63,935 nt of DNA from Myxococcales bacterium (GTDB lineage: Bacteria > Myxococcota_A > Polyangia > Fen-1088), in NCBI GenBank assembly GCA_003142855.1, contig PLNW01000164.1, positions 28,428 through 92,362 on the forward strand, read 5' to 3'. The position numbers and the translations under genes are program-made. The notes beneath the pieces are model-generated. The model was not told the origin of the DNA and did no database searches. It saw nothing but the letters and a program-made list of their open reading frames with translations. Positions 7,488-16,954 of this stretch are shown one piece after another. Position 1 is the first letter of the stretch. Every line of letters starts with the position of its first letter.

Positions 7488-8993
7488 ATGCGACACTGTC
7501 TTTCGGGCAAGTTGCCCGTCCCTTTCTCAGCTATTTTGCTCGTGAGCTTGGGCGTGGCGTGTAACTCGTCGAGCAGCACAGCGCAAAAGGGGAATTCGGG
7601 CGGTGGCGGCGCCGGGAAGGGCGGAGCGCTCGCCAGCGGTGGCAACAATACGACGGCTGGCAGCAGCGGGATGGGTGGCTATTCGTCGGGTGGCACGCAG
7701 AGTTGCGGCAGGACTGGTGGAGGCACTATGGCAACCTGCTCGGCCCCAGCAACGACGAGCGCTGTCAGCGGCGTTTGCGGATTGTCGTACGGCGTTGCCA
7801 CCTCCAGTGCGCCGACAAGTGGACTGTGCGCCGCGGGGACGCCTTCCCAAGTGAGCGGCTCGGGTCCCTGGATCTGGACCTGCACAGGAGTCGAAGGAGG
7901 CGCGACCGCGAGTTGCTCGGCGTGTCTGGGACCGACCGTGATTACCGCATCCACGGCGGGAGCTTCCAGCTGGGCAGCCGCCAAAGCCAAGCAAGCGCCT
8001 GTCAATGAGCTCCCCGGGGAGTTCACAACGCCCTACGCGCAACCCCTGTCCACCCTTGCGTGGGAAGACGGCATTTACATCAGTCGCGATGGCCTGAATC
8101 TTTACGCAACCTACATTCCGATGGACTTACTCAAGGCCGTACTCGACGGCGTATCGCCTACGCAATTTTACCTGTACCGACGGGGACCCACGCTGGCGGG
8201 ACAGGTGTTTCCGACCAACATCTCACCGCCCAATCCCTGGCTTCACGCCGACGTGGCTATCGCCCAGCGCAGTGCCACCAGCGTCCCGTTCACGAGTTGG
8301 TGCCTGTCGAACCTCCACATGGCCACAGGCTACGATCTAGGTGCGTTTCAAGGAGACCTGAACACAGCACATACGGGGTATGACCGGGCGGTGTACACAG
8401 ACGATTCTCTCGCTCCAGGCGGTCCCAAGATCGCTCTGTTGCAAAACGTCGGATTGAGCCCCAGCCCCACAGGCACGGCCCTGCCGTCGCCGCTCAACAC
8501 CGCCGGGACAGAGTTTGACAATCCCCACATCGAGCTCGTGGGCGGCGTCCTGGTGTTGTTTTTCGACAGCCAGGACCTGCAAGGAGTGACGGGCGGCAAG
8601 CACGTGTTCTACTCGACCAGCGCCGACAATGGCGTGTCGTGGTCGTCCCCAACCGAAGCCACGACTGTCAACGACACAACCATCACGAACCTCGGTGGGC
8701 CCGCACAGCAGCCGCACCTATATAATGACGGCTCGGTTTGGTGGCTGTACTTCGGCGCTGCAAACCCAGCCGATTTCAAGCAAGCCATCTATCGAGCCCC
8801 GCAGGGTACTCCCGGCGATTGGAACAGTTGGGGCGCCCCGACCCTCGTTGTTTCGGCGGGCACGACGATGGGGGTTGGCGAGCCGACAGTCACGTCCCAC
8901 GGCGACCTGTCCTTTGTGGTGATCTATAAAAACGGCTCAGGCACGGCTGTCGATACCTACGATGCAGATCCGTGGTACCTACCGCACCAGTAG
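7488..8993 (+). CDS. Lipoprotein with sialidase/GH43-like propeller
   Basis: The product from ATG 7488 is 501 residues. It has a signal sequence and lipobox LGVAC at its start, so it is probably lipid-anchored, followed by a Ser/Gly-rich linker and a Cys-rich segment (residues ~60-150). The C-terminal ~330 residues carry blade motifs such as EFDNPHIELVGGVLVLFF and VFYSTSADNGVSWSSP, the latter an Asp-box-like turn typical of sialidase-type propellers. A start at 7434 is also possible. The substrate is unknown; the neighbouring propeller protein suggests glycan or extracellular polymer work. Confidence 0.65.
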   Translation: MRHCLSGKLPVPFSAILLVSLGVACNSSSSTAQKGNSGGGGAGKGGALASGGNNTTAGSSGMGGYSSGGTQSCGRTGGGTMATCSAPATTSAVSGVCGLSYGVATSSAPTSGLCAAGTPSQVSGSGPWIWTCTGVEGGATASCSACLGPTVITASTAGASSWAAAKAKQAPVNELPGEFTTPYAQPLSTLAWEDGIYISRDGLNLYATYIPMDLLKAVLDGVSPTQFYLYRRGPTLAGQVFPTNISPPNPWLHADVAIAQRSATSVPFTSWCLSNLHMATGYDLGAFQGDLNTAHTGYDRAVYTDDSLAPGGPKIALLQNVGLSPSPTGTALPSPLNTAGTEFDNPHIELVGGVLVLFFDSQDLQGVTGGKHVFYSTSADNGVSWSSPTEATTVNDTTITNLGGPAQQPHLYNDGSVWWLYFGAANPADFKQAIYRAPQGTPGDWNSWGAPTLVVSAGTTMGVGEPTVTSHGDLSFVVIYKNGSGTAVDTYDADPWYLPHQ

Positions 8994-9092
8994 AGGTAGC
9001 CTGCGGATTGCATCTCTCACCATGTCTGCGTACGTCCTGGCGAACCACAGCGCTCGACGCGGCGGAGAACCCACCTGCGAGATCGGCTCCTG

Positions 9093-9473
9093 TCAGACCC
9101 GTGCCCGGTGAGCCTGGTCCTGCGCGACCACGCGATCCGCGGGCGGAGAACCATCATCCGATAGGAGAAGTTCAGTAATCCGCTGCTGCGTGAGCGCCCC
9201 GGCCACGGCATCCGTTCTTTCAATCGGGTTCCGGCCACTTTGTACTGGCACCAGGGCGAGTTGCATAGTTTCCAACGCCTCGGCAGGAACGTCGTCAATG
9301 CTCCAGTCGCTCCGCGGTCGCTTCGCCTTCAGCGAATCGGCGGCCAGTTGCAAGGTGTCCGACTCGACGGGGGGAGCGTCGCCGACCATCCAGCCGCTGC
9401 TGCGACGTTCGGTCCGCCAGGGGTCGTCTTGCTCGAGCAATGTGACTACGCGGTCTTCGTGCAGGATTCTCAT
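9093..9473 (-). CDS. Hypothetical acidic protein
   Basis: A 126-residue frame starts MRILHEDRVVTLLEQDDPW, with GGAG 14 bases before the ATG. It is acidic and contains two related segments (ESDTLQLAADSLKAKRPRSDWSIDD and EALETMQLALVPVQ) that may be a weak internal repeat. I recognise no family. It is divergent from phoU and could be spurious, although its composition is protein-like. Confidence 0.4.
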   Translation of the reverse strand: MRILHEDRVVTLLEQDDPWRTERRSSGWMVGDAPPVESDTLQLAADSLKAKRPRSDWSIDDVPAEALETMQLALVPVQSGRNPIERTDAVAGALTQQRITELLLSDDGSPPADRVVAQDQAHRARV

Positions 9474-9674
9474 GCCTGAGTCGTACTCCGATTGCAAAAA
9501 ATTGGCGGCGCCATCTCGGCAACATTTGCGTGGCGCTCCTGTGACACGGACTGGGAGCTGGTGCGGCGCCACCGATCCTCAGCACAGCGCTCCGCGTTGA
9601 CTTCGAGGGGCATCTGCGCAAGAGTTTTCCAATACGTCACCTGTTCGTCGTCGGCGCTCGTCAGACTGTAGACC

Positions 9675-10391
9675 ATGAACTATCGGGTACATGTTGACCG
9701 GGGGCACGAAGACGATCTTGGGCGCCTGCGCGTACAACTCCTCATGATGGGCGGCCGGGTCGAGGCCCTCATTGGTGCCAGCATCAGGGCACTCACGGAG
9801 CGTGACGCCGCACTGGCCCGCCGAACCATCGATTGCGATTGCGTGGTGGATCAGCACGAGATCACCATCGATGAGATCTGTCGAGACATTCTCACGCTTC
9901 GCCAGCAGGCACCTTCGGATCTGCGTTTCGTCACTGGCTCTCTCAGACTCGCAACCGATCTCGAACGTATCGCCGATCTGGGCGTGAGCATCAGCCGGTG
10001 CGCGCTCACTCTGTGCGCCGGGTCGCCTTTCCCAATCAATGCGGACCTTGCTCGCATGGCCGCTGAAGTCGAGTCCATGTTGCATGAAGCGCTCAGTGCC
10101 TTCGTGGCCGGCGACGCGAGCAGGGCCGAAAAGGTCATTGCGCGCGACCAACTGGTTCACGACTTCTCTGCGGAGATTCTCCGCGTGCTGTTTGCCCACG
10201 TGGCTGAGAACGCCAGAAGCATCACGCAGGCTGTGCAACTACAGTCGGTAATCAAGTATGTCGAGCGCGTGGGCGACCATGCCGCCAACCTGGGCGAAAC
10301 GGTCGTGTTGATGGTGCGCGGAGAGGCTCTCCGCCACGGGATCCAATCAGGAGGTTCTGTGCGAGCTGTCCCAGACGACAAGGGAAACTGA
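9675..10391 (+). CDS. phoU: PhoU phosphate signalling protein
   Basis: The 238-residue product has the two three-helix PhoU repeats. Signature segments include an acidic metal-binding motif in each half: LATDLERIADLGVSISR near residue 100 and VIKYVERVGDHAANLGE near residue 200. PhoU is a peripheral cytoplasmic protein that connects the Pst transporter with PhoR/PhoB and limits phosphate uptake. No pstSCAB operon adjoins it here; instead the decayed start of a PhoB-like gene follows directly. Its role with polyphosphate metabolism fits the neighbouring ppk and ppx. Confidence 0.92.
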   Translation: MNYRVHVDRGHEDDLGRLRVQLLMMGGRVEALIGASIRALTERDAALARRTIDCDCVVDQHEITIDEICRDILTLRQQAPSDLRFVTGSLRLATDLERIADLGVSISRCALTLCAGSPFPINADLARMAAEVESMLHEALSAFVAGDASRAEKVIARDQLVHDFSAEILRVLFAHVAENARSITQAVQLQSVIKYVERVGDHAANLGETVVLMVRGEALRHGIQSGGSVRAVPDDKGN

Positions 10392-10394
10392 CGC

Positions 10395-10606
10395 GAAGCT
10401 GGCAAGCGATGCGCATGGCCACGGCGTAGAGACCGCGCGTCCGCGCAAAGCTCGGGTGTTGCTGGTCGAGGACGAGGAGGATCTGGTCAGCAGCCTCTCA
10501 TAAAACGACTACGGCAAAAACTGGCCGACGCCGGCAGCTACATCCACACGGTTCGCGGGGGTCGGGTACCGCATCGTCGCCGCCCTTCCGGCCCCCCACG
10601 CGACTA
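10395..10606 (+). pseudogene. Remnant of a PhoB-type response regulator
   Basis: Just after phoU one frame reads KARVLLVEDEEDLVSSLS, the beta1-alpha1 start of a receiver domain with its acidic pair, then hits TAA at 10501. About 25 bases later another frame reads AGSYIHTVRGVGYR, the terminal wing of an OmpR/PhoB DNA-binding domain, with a +1 base inside VRG-VGYR. About 200 codons between the two ends are deleted. The intact homologue at 16955 has both motifs. The stop coincides with the stop of the convergent phosphatase gene (CTAG). Confidence 0.75.
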
Positions 10607-12340
10607 GTGCTGGCACAGATCACGACCAGCCGGCGCGATAGAATCGCGCGGCAGGCCCAGCAAAGAGGCCAGCGTTCTGGTGAAGGCATCGAAGCGCAGC
10701 GGCTCCGCCAGCAAGGTTCCTGCGGGTGCACAACCTGGCGCCCGCAGATAGAGCGGCACGCTGCGGTCGAAGCGGCTGGGCGAGCCGTGGTTCGCGCCCA
10801 GCCCTGGATCGAGGTCGGCATCGAAGAAATCGTCCTCGTCCAGCTCCACAAAAAGATCAGCCGCAATGTCGACGGGCAGCGACCGACACAGCAGAGCGTC
10901 CGCGCCATCTGGAGAACAGGTGCGCGCGAGCTCACGCGCGTCGAGCACGTGGCGCACGCCAAACGCTTGGCCCAAAGCGGTCTGGGCGACCCGCAGTAAC
11001 CACGCATGATCCACTGCCGCGAGCGACGGCTTGGCTAGGTAAACAAAGGGGCCGGCCACGCCAGCGACCCACTGACCGGGACGGCCGAGCTCACGGCCCA
11101 AGGCAGTCTCAAAAACGTCGCGAACCGTTTGCCCGGCTGCTGCCGAGCCGGCCTTGGCAGCCCCGCGCACGCGCCGAGTGGGGCCGCAGGGCCGTTGCCA
11201 CGGGTCCGGGCTGGCGCACCAGGAACGCTCGTCCGCCGTTAGCTCAGGCAACGGGTTGATGCCATGATCGCCGGTAAGAATCACAGCATAGGCGTTCGCG
11301 CCCACCGTCCGATCTAGGAACGAAAGGAAGCGAGCCAGGGCTCGATCCAGCCGCAGAAGTTCGTCCCATGCTTCCCAGGACTGCGGTCCAAAGAGATGTC
11401 CGATGTAGTCGTTGGCCGAAAGCGACAGCGCGAGCAAAACCGGCCGGGAAGAATTGGCGCCATTCTGGATCGCCGCCTGGGCCAGCGCGAGCACGAGGTC
11501 GTCGCCTTGGGGCGTGGCCCGCAGGGCCGCGGCCGACGAGATCACGTGGGGAAAGTGGTTCCCGAGGATGTGCGTCGACTCGCCCGGGTGATCGTCATGG
11601 GGGTAGGCATGTCGCGCGACCCAGGCGCGCTCCTTGCCTTCCAGTGCCCAGGAAGTCTGCAGGAGATTGGCCACAGCCCGGCTGCCTCCTGCGCTCGCCG
11701 CCCATGCGGGCAATGTTCCGGCCTGGGCAAACGCGGTTGAGCTGACCATGCGGGCCGATTTGGTGTCGAGCCACAGCAAGAGATCGGGATGTCGACCGCC
11801 GCCAAACAGTGCGCCGCGATCTTTAAGCGAGAAACTGAACACACGTCCATCGGGATGTGCTGCTCGCCAGACGTCAGCAACCGTGGCCACGTCCGAATGC
11901 AAGGCCGCGAGCGAACTGCCTTCACCGTCGACGGGCGCACCGTCGACAGCAACGAGACTCGTGGCTCGATCGCGCAGGATCGACACAGTCTCAGCGTCGC
12001 CCGGCCGAAGAACTTCATTTGAGTAGATTCCAGTCTCGCGTGGCACCCGTCCGGTGAAAAGGGCTGCGTGCCCGGGCGCGGTCTCAGTGACAGCGTGCTG
12101 GAACTCCAGTTGGCGCGCATAGAGTCCTTCGCGCGCCAGCCGCGCGAAGCCGCCCTCAGCCGGCAATTCTTGCGCCCTCTCTGCCATCACCCAGGCTGCC
12201 AGTTGATCCACCACAATCGCCACCACCACGCGATAGCCGGTCGCGGTTGGCCGACCGGTCGGGACCGCGTGGAGCGTGGTTTGGCAGGCGCACGGCGCCG
12301 ACAGGGCGAGAGCGAATGTGAAGACAAGAAACCGGTTCAT
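10604..12340 (-). CDS. PafA-like alkaline phosphatase (phosphodiesterase superfamily)
   Basis: The chosen ATG has a strong GGAGGG site and begins a signal peptide; the longer frame upstream is non-coding. The 578-residue product belongs to the alkaline phosphatase/NPP superfamily: Asp45 in VVVAIVVDQL, nucleophile Thr87 in TETAPGHAALFTG, a mid-protein LSLSANDYIGHLFGP, TGDHGINPLPE, and GANHGSP near the C-terminus supplying zinc ligands. PafA-type enzymes hydrolyse phosphomonoesters in the periplasm. A Cys in the signal region (SAPCAC) might allow lipidation. Its place beside phoU and ppk fits phosphate scavenging. Confidence 0.82.
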   Translation of the reverse strand: MNRFLVFTFALALSAPCACQTTLHAVPTGRPTATGYRVVVAIVVDQLAAWVMAERAQELPAEGGFARLAREGLYARQLEFQHAVTETAPGHAALFTGRVPRETGIYSNEVLRPGDAETVSILRDRATSLVAVDGAPVDGEGSSLAALHSDVATVADVWRAAHPDGRVFSFSLKDRGALFGGGRHPDLLLWLDTKSARMVSSTAFAQAGTLPAWAASAGGSRAVANLLQTSWALEGKERAWVARHAYPHDDHPGESTHILGNHFPHVISSAAALRATPQGDDLVLALAQAAIQNGANSSRPVLLALSLSANDYIGHLFGPQSWEAWDELLRLDRALARFLSFLDRTVGANAYAVILTGDHGINPLPELTADERSWCASPDPWQRPCGPTRRVRGAAKAGSAAAGQTVRDVFETALGRELGRPGQWVAGVAGPFVYLAKPSLAAVDHAWLLRVAQTALGQAFGVRHVLDARELARTCSPDGADALLCRSLPVDIAADLFVELDEDDFFDADLDPGLGANHGSPSRFDRSVPLYLRAPGCAPAGTLLAEPLRFDAFTRTLASLLGLPRDSIAPAGRDLCQH

Positions 12341-12460
12341 TGAACCCTCCAGCGCAGTGGCGCAAATGCCCCGCAACAGTGACGCCATGTTCACAAAACT
12401 CCGGCTATTCTGCAGGCAGCCAACCCGCTCTCCGCTGAGCAGCCAATTTGGAGGAACAAG

Positions 12461-12748
12461 ATGCCCGACGACAATACCAATTCCTACCGAAATCCCCGTA
12501 TTCCTGACGAGCGGCCAAAGAAGAATGCCTCCGGCGAGAATGCGAATAGGAACCCATGGGACAATGAACCAGCCTGGCCGGGAACCGAATGCGACGACGA
12601 CGAAGCCGTGGCCGACGGTCTGAGCGATGACGACAACGACCCGCCTTGGCCGTGGATGTCTCCTGTTTTCGCATTTCAGCAACCCTCGCTGTGGGACGAA
12701 GCCCTCGACAAGATCTTCGCCTCAAAGGCGCGCGGTGGTTCTGCCTAG
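12461..12748 (+). CDS. Small acidic hypothetical protein
   Basis: The 95-residue frame starts seven bases after a clear GGAGGA site. It is very acidic and Asn/Pro-rich (CDDDEAVADGLSDDDNDPPW), ending in an amphipathic segment SLWDEALDKIF. I recognise no domain. It is divergent from the phosphatase gene and could share its promoter region. The ribosome site is the main reason for accepting it. Confidence 0.5.
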   Translation: MPDDNTNSYRNPRIPDERPKKNASGENANRNPWDNEPAWPGTECDDDEAVADGLSDDDNDPPWPWMSPVFAFQQPSLWDEALDKIFASKARGGSA

Positions 12749-12955
12749 AAAGGAAAGAGTGGGCCACCCAGGCCCAGGAGATTGATGCGGCACCCAGGCG
12801 GCCCACAAAGGCAGAATCAGTGGCGTTCCCACCCCAAACGGGAGGCCATCCCGGCTGACTCCAACCCCGAACGCCAGCAAGCAGGCTAGACCACGCAGGC
12901 GACGCGCATCGACACAGTTGCGTATCAGATGCGAAAACGTCGGGTGACGAACGAA

Positions 12956-15133
12956 CTAGGATGGCAACGAGGGCTTGCCCAGCAGAGTGGGCTGCACGCC
13001 GGAAACTCCACTTTGCGTTTGGCTCCCGCGCGCCGCGACCGCATACTCGCCGCTGTCCTCCACTGGGGCTGGCTGCGCCACCGCGGGGTGCCTCGCCAGC
13101 TCGATGAAGCGATGCTGGCTGCGTCGCGGCGGATCGCCATTTTCAGGACGCACGCGTTGGTAGGTTCCGTCCGGCAGCAGCATGCGCGCCTTCACGTTGT
13201 CCTCCCGGCTGATGGCCAAGATCTCGTCGATCAAGCGATCGCGCAGCGATTCGTCGTCGACCGGGAACATCACTTCCACACGACGGATGAAGTTTCGCGG
13301 CATCCAATCTGCCGACGAGAGATACACTTCACGTCGGCCGCCAGCGTGAAAGCAGAAGATGCGGGCGTGTTCCAGGTAGCGATCGACGACACTGAGCACG
13401 CGGATGTTCTCGCTGACGCCCGGAATTCCCGGCCGCAGGCAACAGATTCCGCGGATCAGCAGATCGATCGACACCCCGCTTTGCGACGCCCGATACAGGG
13501 CGCGGATTACATCCCGATCGACCAGCGAATTCATCTTGGCCACGATTCGGCCCTTGCGCCCGTACATCCGTTCCCGCTCGATGAGCTCAATGATTCGCTC
13601 GGCAAGGCCCAGCGGAGCCACAGTGAAACGTTGCCACGAGGGCGGAGCCGAGTACCCAGTCAGCAAATTGAACATGGCCCCGGTGTCATCGGCAAAGGCC
13701 TCGCGGGCAGTGAAAAGCGAAATGTCCCCGTAGGTGCGCGCCGTGAGCGGATTGTAGTTTCCGGTCGACAAGTGCACATAGCGGCGAATGGCATCGCCCT
13801 CGCGACGCACCACCAGCGAAGCCTTGCAGTGGGTCTTCAGCCCCACCACGCCGTACACCACGTGCACACCCGCCTCTTCCAGCACGCGCGCCCAGGTGAT
13901 GTTGCGTTTTTCGTCGAAGCGCGCGCGCAGTTCGATCATGGCCGTCACCTGTTTGCCATTCTCCGCGGCCCGAGTCAGCGCGGTGACGATGGGCGAGTCG
14001 GCGCTGGTTCGGTACAAGGTCTGCTTGATGGCCAGCACGTCGGGATCGTTGGCCGCCGTGGACACGAAATCCACCACGTGATCGAAAGATTCGTAGGGAA
14101 GGTGCAAGAGCACGTCGTGCTCGGAGATCACCCGAAACATGTCCGCGTCGACAAAGGCTGCCACCGGCTGGGGCGTAAACGCCTCGTCCCTGAGCTCCCG
14201 CAATTCATCACGCACAGCCAGAGGAGACAGATCGGCCAGGTGCAGCGGTCCCTCGGCGGGGTAAACGTCTTCCGGCTGCAAGTGCAAAGCCTTGCGCAGA
14301 AACCCCTCGACCTCGGCCGGTGTGTCGTGCGCGAGTTCCAGCCGCACCGCCTGATTGCGCTCGCGGCGCCGTAGCTCGCGCTGGATAGTCTTGAGCAGAT
14401 CGTCTGCATCGTCTTCGTCCAGCGACAGATCGAAATCCCGTGTCACGCGGAAGCAATGACAGCCGTCCACGCGAAAGCCCGGGAACAGCTCGCCCGCGTG
14501 CATGGCGATGACGTCCTCGAGCAGGATGAACGCAGCCCGATGAGGCGACGATGGCGGGATCTCCACCAGCCGTTTCAGAACCGCCGGAACTTGCACAACA
14601 GCGAAGATGCGCGAGCGGCGGGCCACGCGCTGGCGCTCTTTGCGCAAGACGATGGCCAGGTTGAGACTGCGGTTGCGCAGGACCGGAAAGGGATGGCCCT
14701 GGTCTACGGCCAGCGGCGTGAGCACGGGCCACACGTTGCGGCTGAAGTGCGTGTTTAGAAATCCCTTTTGCTCGGGGTTGAGCTGCTCAGGCCGCAGAAT
14801 GGCCAGACCCGCCTTGGTGCCCAGTTGGGGCGCGATGAACTCGAGAAAATTGCGATACAGGGCCGCCACCATGTCGTGGACGCGCGCGGAGATCGCCGCG
14901 AGCTGCTCTCCCGGCAACATCCCGTCGGCGCCACTCTCGGCCACGCCGCCCGCCAGTAGCTGCTTGAGTCCAGCAACCCGCACCATAAAGAACTCGTCCA
15001 GATTGGACGCCACGATGCCCTGGAACTTGCAGCGTTCGGCCAGCGGGACGTCCGGGTCACACGCTTCCTCCAACACGCGTCCGTTGAACTCCAACCAAGA
15101 CAGCTCGCGATTGATGAAGTGGTGCGGCCGCAC
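12956..15133 (-). CDS. ppk: Polyphosphate kinase 1
   Basis: The product (725 residues from GTG 15133, which has GGGAG upstream) starts with FINRELSWLEFNGRVLEEA, diagnostic of PPK1. The phosphorylated active-site His is at about residue 454 in RRYVHLSTGNYNP, and the phospholipase-D-like C1 and C2 domains continue to EHARIFCFHAGGRREVYLSS and VEVMFPVDD. PPK1 reversibly polymerises the ATP gamma-phosphate into polyphosphate. The frame is open to a TTG at 15271, but that would bury a Pho-box-like repeat (15228-15245) in coding sequence, so the shorter start is preferred. It follows ppx in the same direction. Confidence 0.93.
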   Translation of the reverse strand: MRPHHFINRELSWLEFNGRVLEEACDPDVPLAERCKFQGIVASNLDEFFMVRVAGLKQLLAGGVAESGADGMLPGEQLAAISARVHDMVAALYRNFLEFIAPQLGTKAGLAILRPEQLNPEQKGFLNTHFSRNVWPVLTPLAVDQGHPFPVLRNRSLNLAIVLRKERQRVARRSRIFAVVQVPAVLKRLVEIPPSSPHRAAFILLEDVIAMHAGELFPGFRVDGCHCFRVTRDFDLSLDEDDADDLLKTIQRELRRRERNQAVRLELAHDTPAEVEGFLRKALHLQPEDVYPAEGPLHLADLSPLAVRDELRELRDEAFTPQPVAAFVDADMFRVISEHDVLLHLPYESFDHVVDFVSTAANDPDVLAIKQTLYRTSADSPIVTALTRAAENGKQVTAMIELRARFDEKRNITWARVLEEAGVHVVYGVVGLKTHCKASLVVRREGDAIRRYVHLSTGNYNPLTARTYGDISLFTAREAFADDTGAMFNLLTGYSAPPSWQRFTVAPLGLAERIIELIERERMYGRKGRIVAKMNSLVDRDVIRALYRASQSGVSIDLLIRGICCLRPGIPGVSENIRVLSVVDRYLEHARIFCFHAGGRREVYLSSADWMPRNFIRRVEVMFPVDDESLRDRLIDEILAISREDNVKARMLLPDGTYQRVRPENGDPPRRSQHRFIELARHPAVAQPAPVEDSGEYAVAARGSQTQSGVSGVQPTLLGKPSLPS

Positions 15134-15227
15134 TTCGCTCCCTGCGCCGCCGAGCGCATGGTCAGTCGCAGCAAAATGGCGCTTGGAAGACAAGGGACTA
15201 CGTCTTGCTCCTCCCCGGGACAACCTT

Positions 15228-15245
15228 CTGTGACAGTTCTGTGAA
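15228..15245 (-). promoter_or_regulatory. Pho-box-like direct repeat before ppk
   Basis: On the plus strand it reads CTGTGAC, AGTT, CTGTGAA: two 7-bp direct repeats with a 4-bp spacer, the geometry of a PhoB half-site pair. It lies 95 bp upstream of the preferred ppk start and in the ppx-ppk interval. Confidence 0.6.
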
Positions 15246-15289
15246 CTCTTGCGATGCCGTACCAACCCCAAGTGTTACTGATCACCTGT

Positions 15290-16790
15290 TCAAACCACTT
15301 CGACCCGCAGACGACGGCGAAAAACCTGGCGGAAGAACGACGCTTCGCGCATCACGTCCCACAGTTCCAGGTCCACGGTTCCCCGCGCGGTCAGAGTCAA
15401 CACGATCTCGCCCGGGCGGACACGCGCAGCCAGCCGCCGCACAGGCCGGGCGTGACTGCGATCCAGCGAGTCAGCCACACGCAGCAGGGTGGCCAGCTTG
15501 CGCACGATCATGGCCTCGTTGCGCGACAGTCCAGCCATGCCGCTGTGGTGCAGGTCAGGGTGGCTTCTGCGGTGATAGCGGGCGATGCGCGCCACCAGAT
15601 CGCGCTCGCGGTCGGCCAGGCCCGGGATGTCCGTGTTGCGCACCAAATACTCGGTGTGCCGATGGTGCTTCTGGTAGTTCACTGAGTTGCCGATGTCGTG
15701 CAGCCACGCCGCAGCCTCCAAATAGGGGCGGACTGAGGCTGGCAAACGGTGGATCTGGGGGATCTGATCGAACAAGGCCAACGCCAGCGTGGCCACCTGG
15801 TGTGCGTGCGCCTCATCGAACTGAAACCGGCGCCCCAGCGCAAGAGCCTCGTCAGCCAGCGAACGGTCGCGCTGACTGGCACTGCGACGGTTGAGCAGAT
15901 CGACCAGCAGGCCATCGCGCAGGCCGCGATCGACTGCCGTCACCGCGTCCAGCGAAAGCCGGCGGGCCAGCGCCTCCAAGATTACTGCCCCGGCGAGCAC
16001 GATATCGGCACGGGCCGGATCAAAGCGCTGTCTCCGCTCACGCGGGCTCATGGCCGCCAGTTCCTCGACGGTGCGAGCCAGTTGCTTGACCGTGGCTTGG
16101 TTGCTGCCTTCGGCGGCTGTGTAGTCCACCACCGCGCGGATCGAACCTGAACTTCCCAGCGCCACGCGGGGCGCGCCAGGAAGGACCTTGGGCAGCGATT
16201 CGACCATGGCCTCGCGTGCATATTCGCGCGCCAGTCGCACCTGCTTGCTGCTGGTGCTGTGGGCCAACTTGAACAGCTCGGTCAGTCGGACGGCGCCCAT
16301 CGCAAGACTCCACAGATGGGTCGGTCTCTCGCCCAGTGCCACCGCCACCTCGGTCGAACCGCCGCCAATATCCACACACAGCGATCGCGTGTTGGGCCGC
16401 TTGCCGTGCAAGACGCCCAGGCAGATGAGTCGCGCCTCTTCCTTGCCCGAAATGATCTCCAGATTCAGCTTGGCCTCGCGCTGCACCCGCCGGACGACCT
16501 CTTCGCGGTTGCGCGCCTCGCGCAGAGCACTGGTCGCCACCGCGCGCACCCGCGCGTGATAGCGGCGGCACAAGGACCCGTAGCGCCGTAGGGTCGCCAC
16601 CAATCGCTCGACAGCGGGCGCCGGAATCGCGCCGCGAGTGAACACGTCCTGCCCTGGTCGCACGGGATCGCGTTCTTGGTGGATGATCTCGATGCTTCCG
16701 TCTTGCAGGGCACGGCCCATCTGTAGGCGCACGGCATTGGCGCCGACATCGACAGCAGCGATGATGGAATCGGTCCCTGGCGTTCTCACG
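15290..16790 (-). CDS. ppx: Exopolyphosphatase, Ppx/GppA family with C-terminal HD domain
   Basis: From a GTG at 16790 the product begins RTPGTDSIIAAVDVGANAVR, the phosphate-1 loop of the ASKHA fold; the frame is open to 16873 and upstream starts are possible. It continues with TSALREARN, LCVDIGGGSTEVAV (phosphate-2) and SLAMGAVRLTELF. The C-terminal third is an HD-type helical domain (AAAWLHDIGNSVNYQKHHRH). Ppx/GppA enzymes remove terminal phosphate from polyphosphate or hydrolyse pppGpp. Orientation and position upstream of ppk suggest a ppx-ppk transcription unit. Confidence 0.9.
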
Positions 16791-16916
16791 TTCGCAGTTG
16801 AATTATGGCAGGGCTCTGTGACAAACGAGCAACAATTGGACGCGCCGACCCGTCGCCCGCTCGCCATCTTCAAATGACCGTCTGCGGAATGGGAGCATCA
16901 CGAAAGTTGCACCAAC

Positions 16917-16934
16917 TTCACCGTCTTGTCACGC
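16917..16934. promoter_or_regulatory. Pho-box-like repeat between ppx and a response regulator
   Basis: TTCACCG, TCTT, GTCACGC has the same 7+4+7 layout as the minus-strand reading of the ppk site (TTCACAG, AACT, GTCACAG). It lies 21 bp before the regulator ATG at 16955 and could serve both divergent genes. Confidence 0.45.
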
Positions 16935-16954
16935 GCACGCCGTACCCTGCCGGC

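Noticed and set aside
9539..9545. CTGTGAC before phoU
   Set aside because: Only a single half-site; no partner 11 bp away.
12368..12400. Possible Pho box upstream of the PafA-like gene (TTGTGAA, CATG, GCGTCAC)
   Set aside because: Half-sites are too dissimilar and the second is in the wrong orientation; no third unit.
12929..14374. 481-codon plus-strand frame
   Set aside because: Lies entirely opposite ppk, whose motifs are unambiguous.
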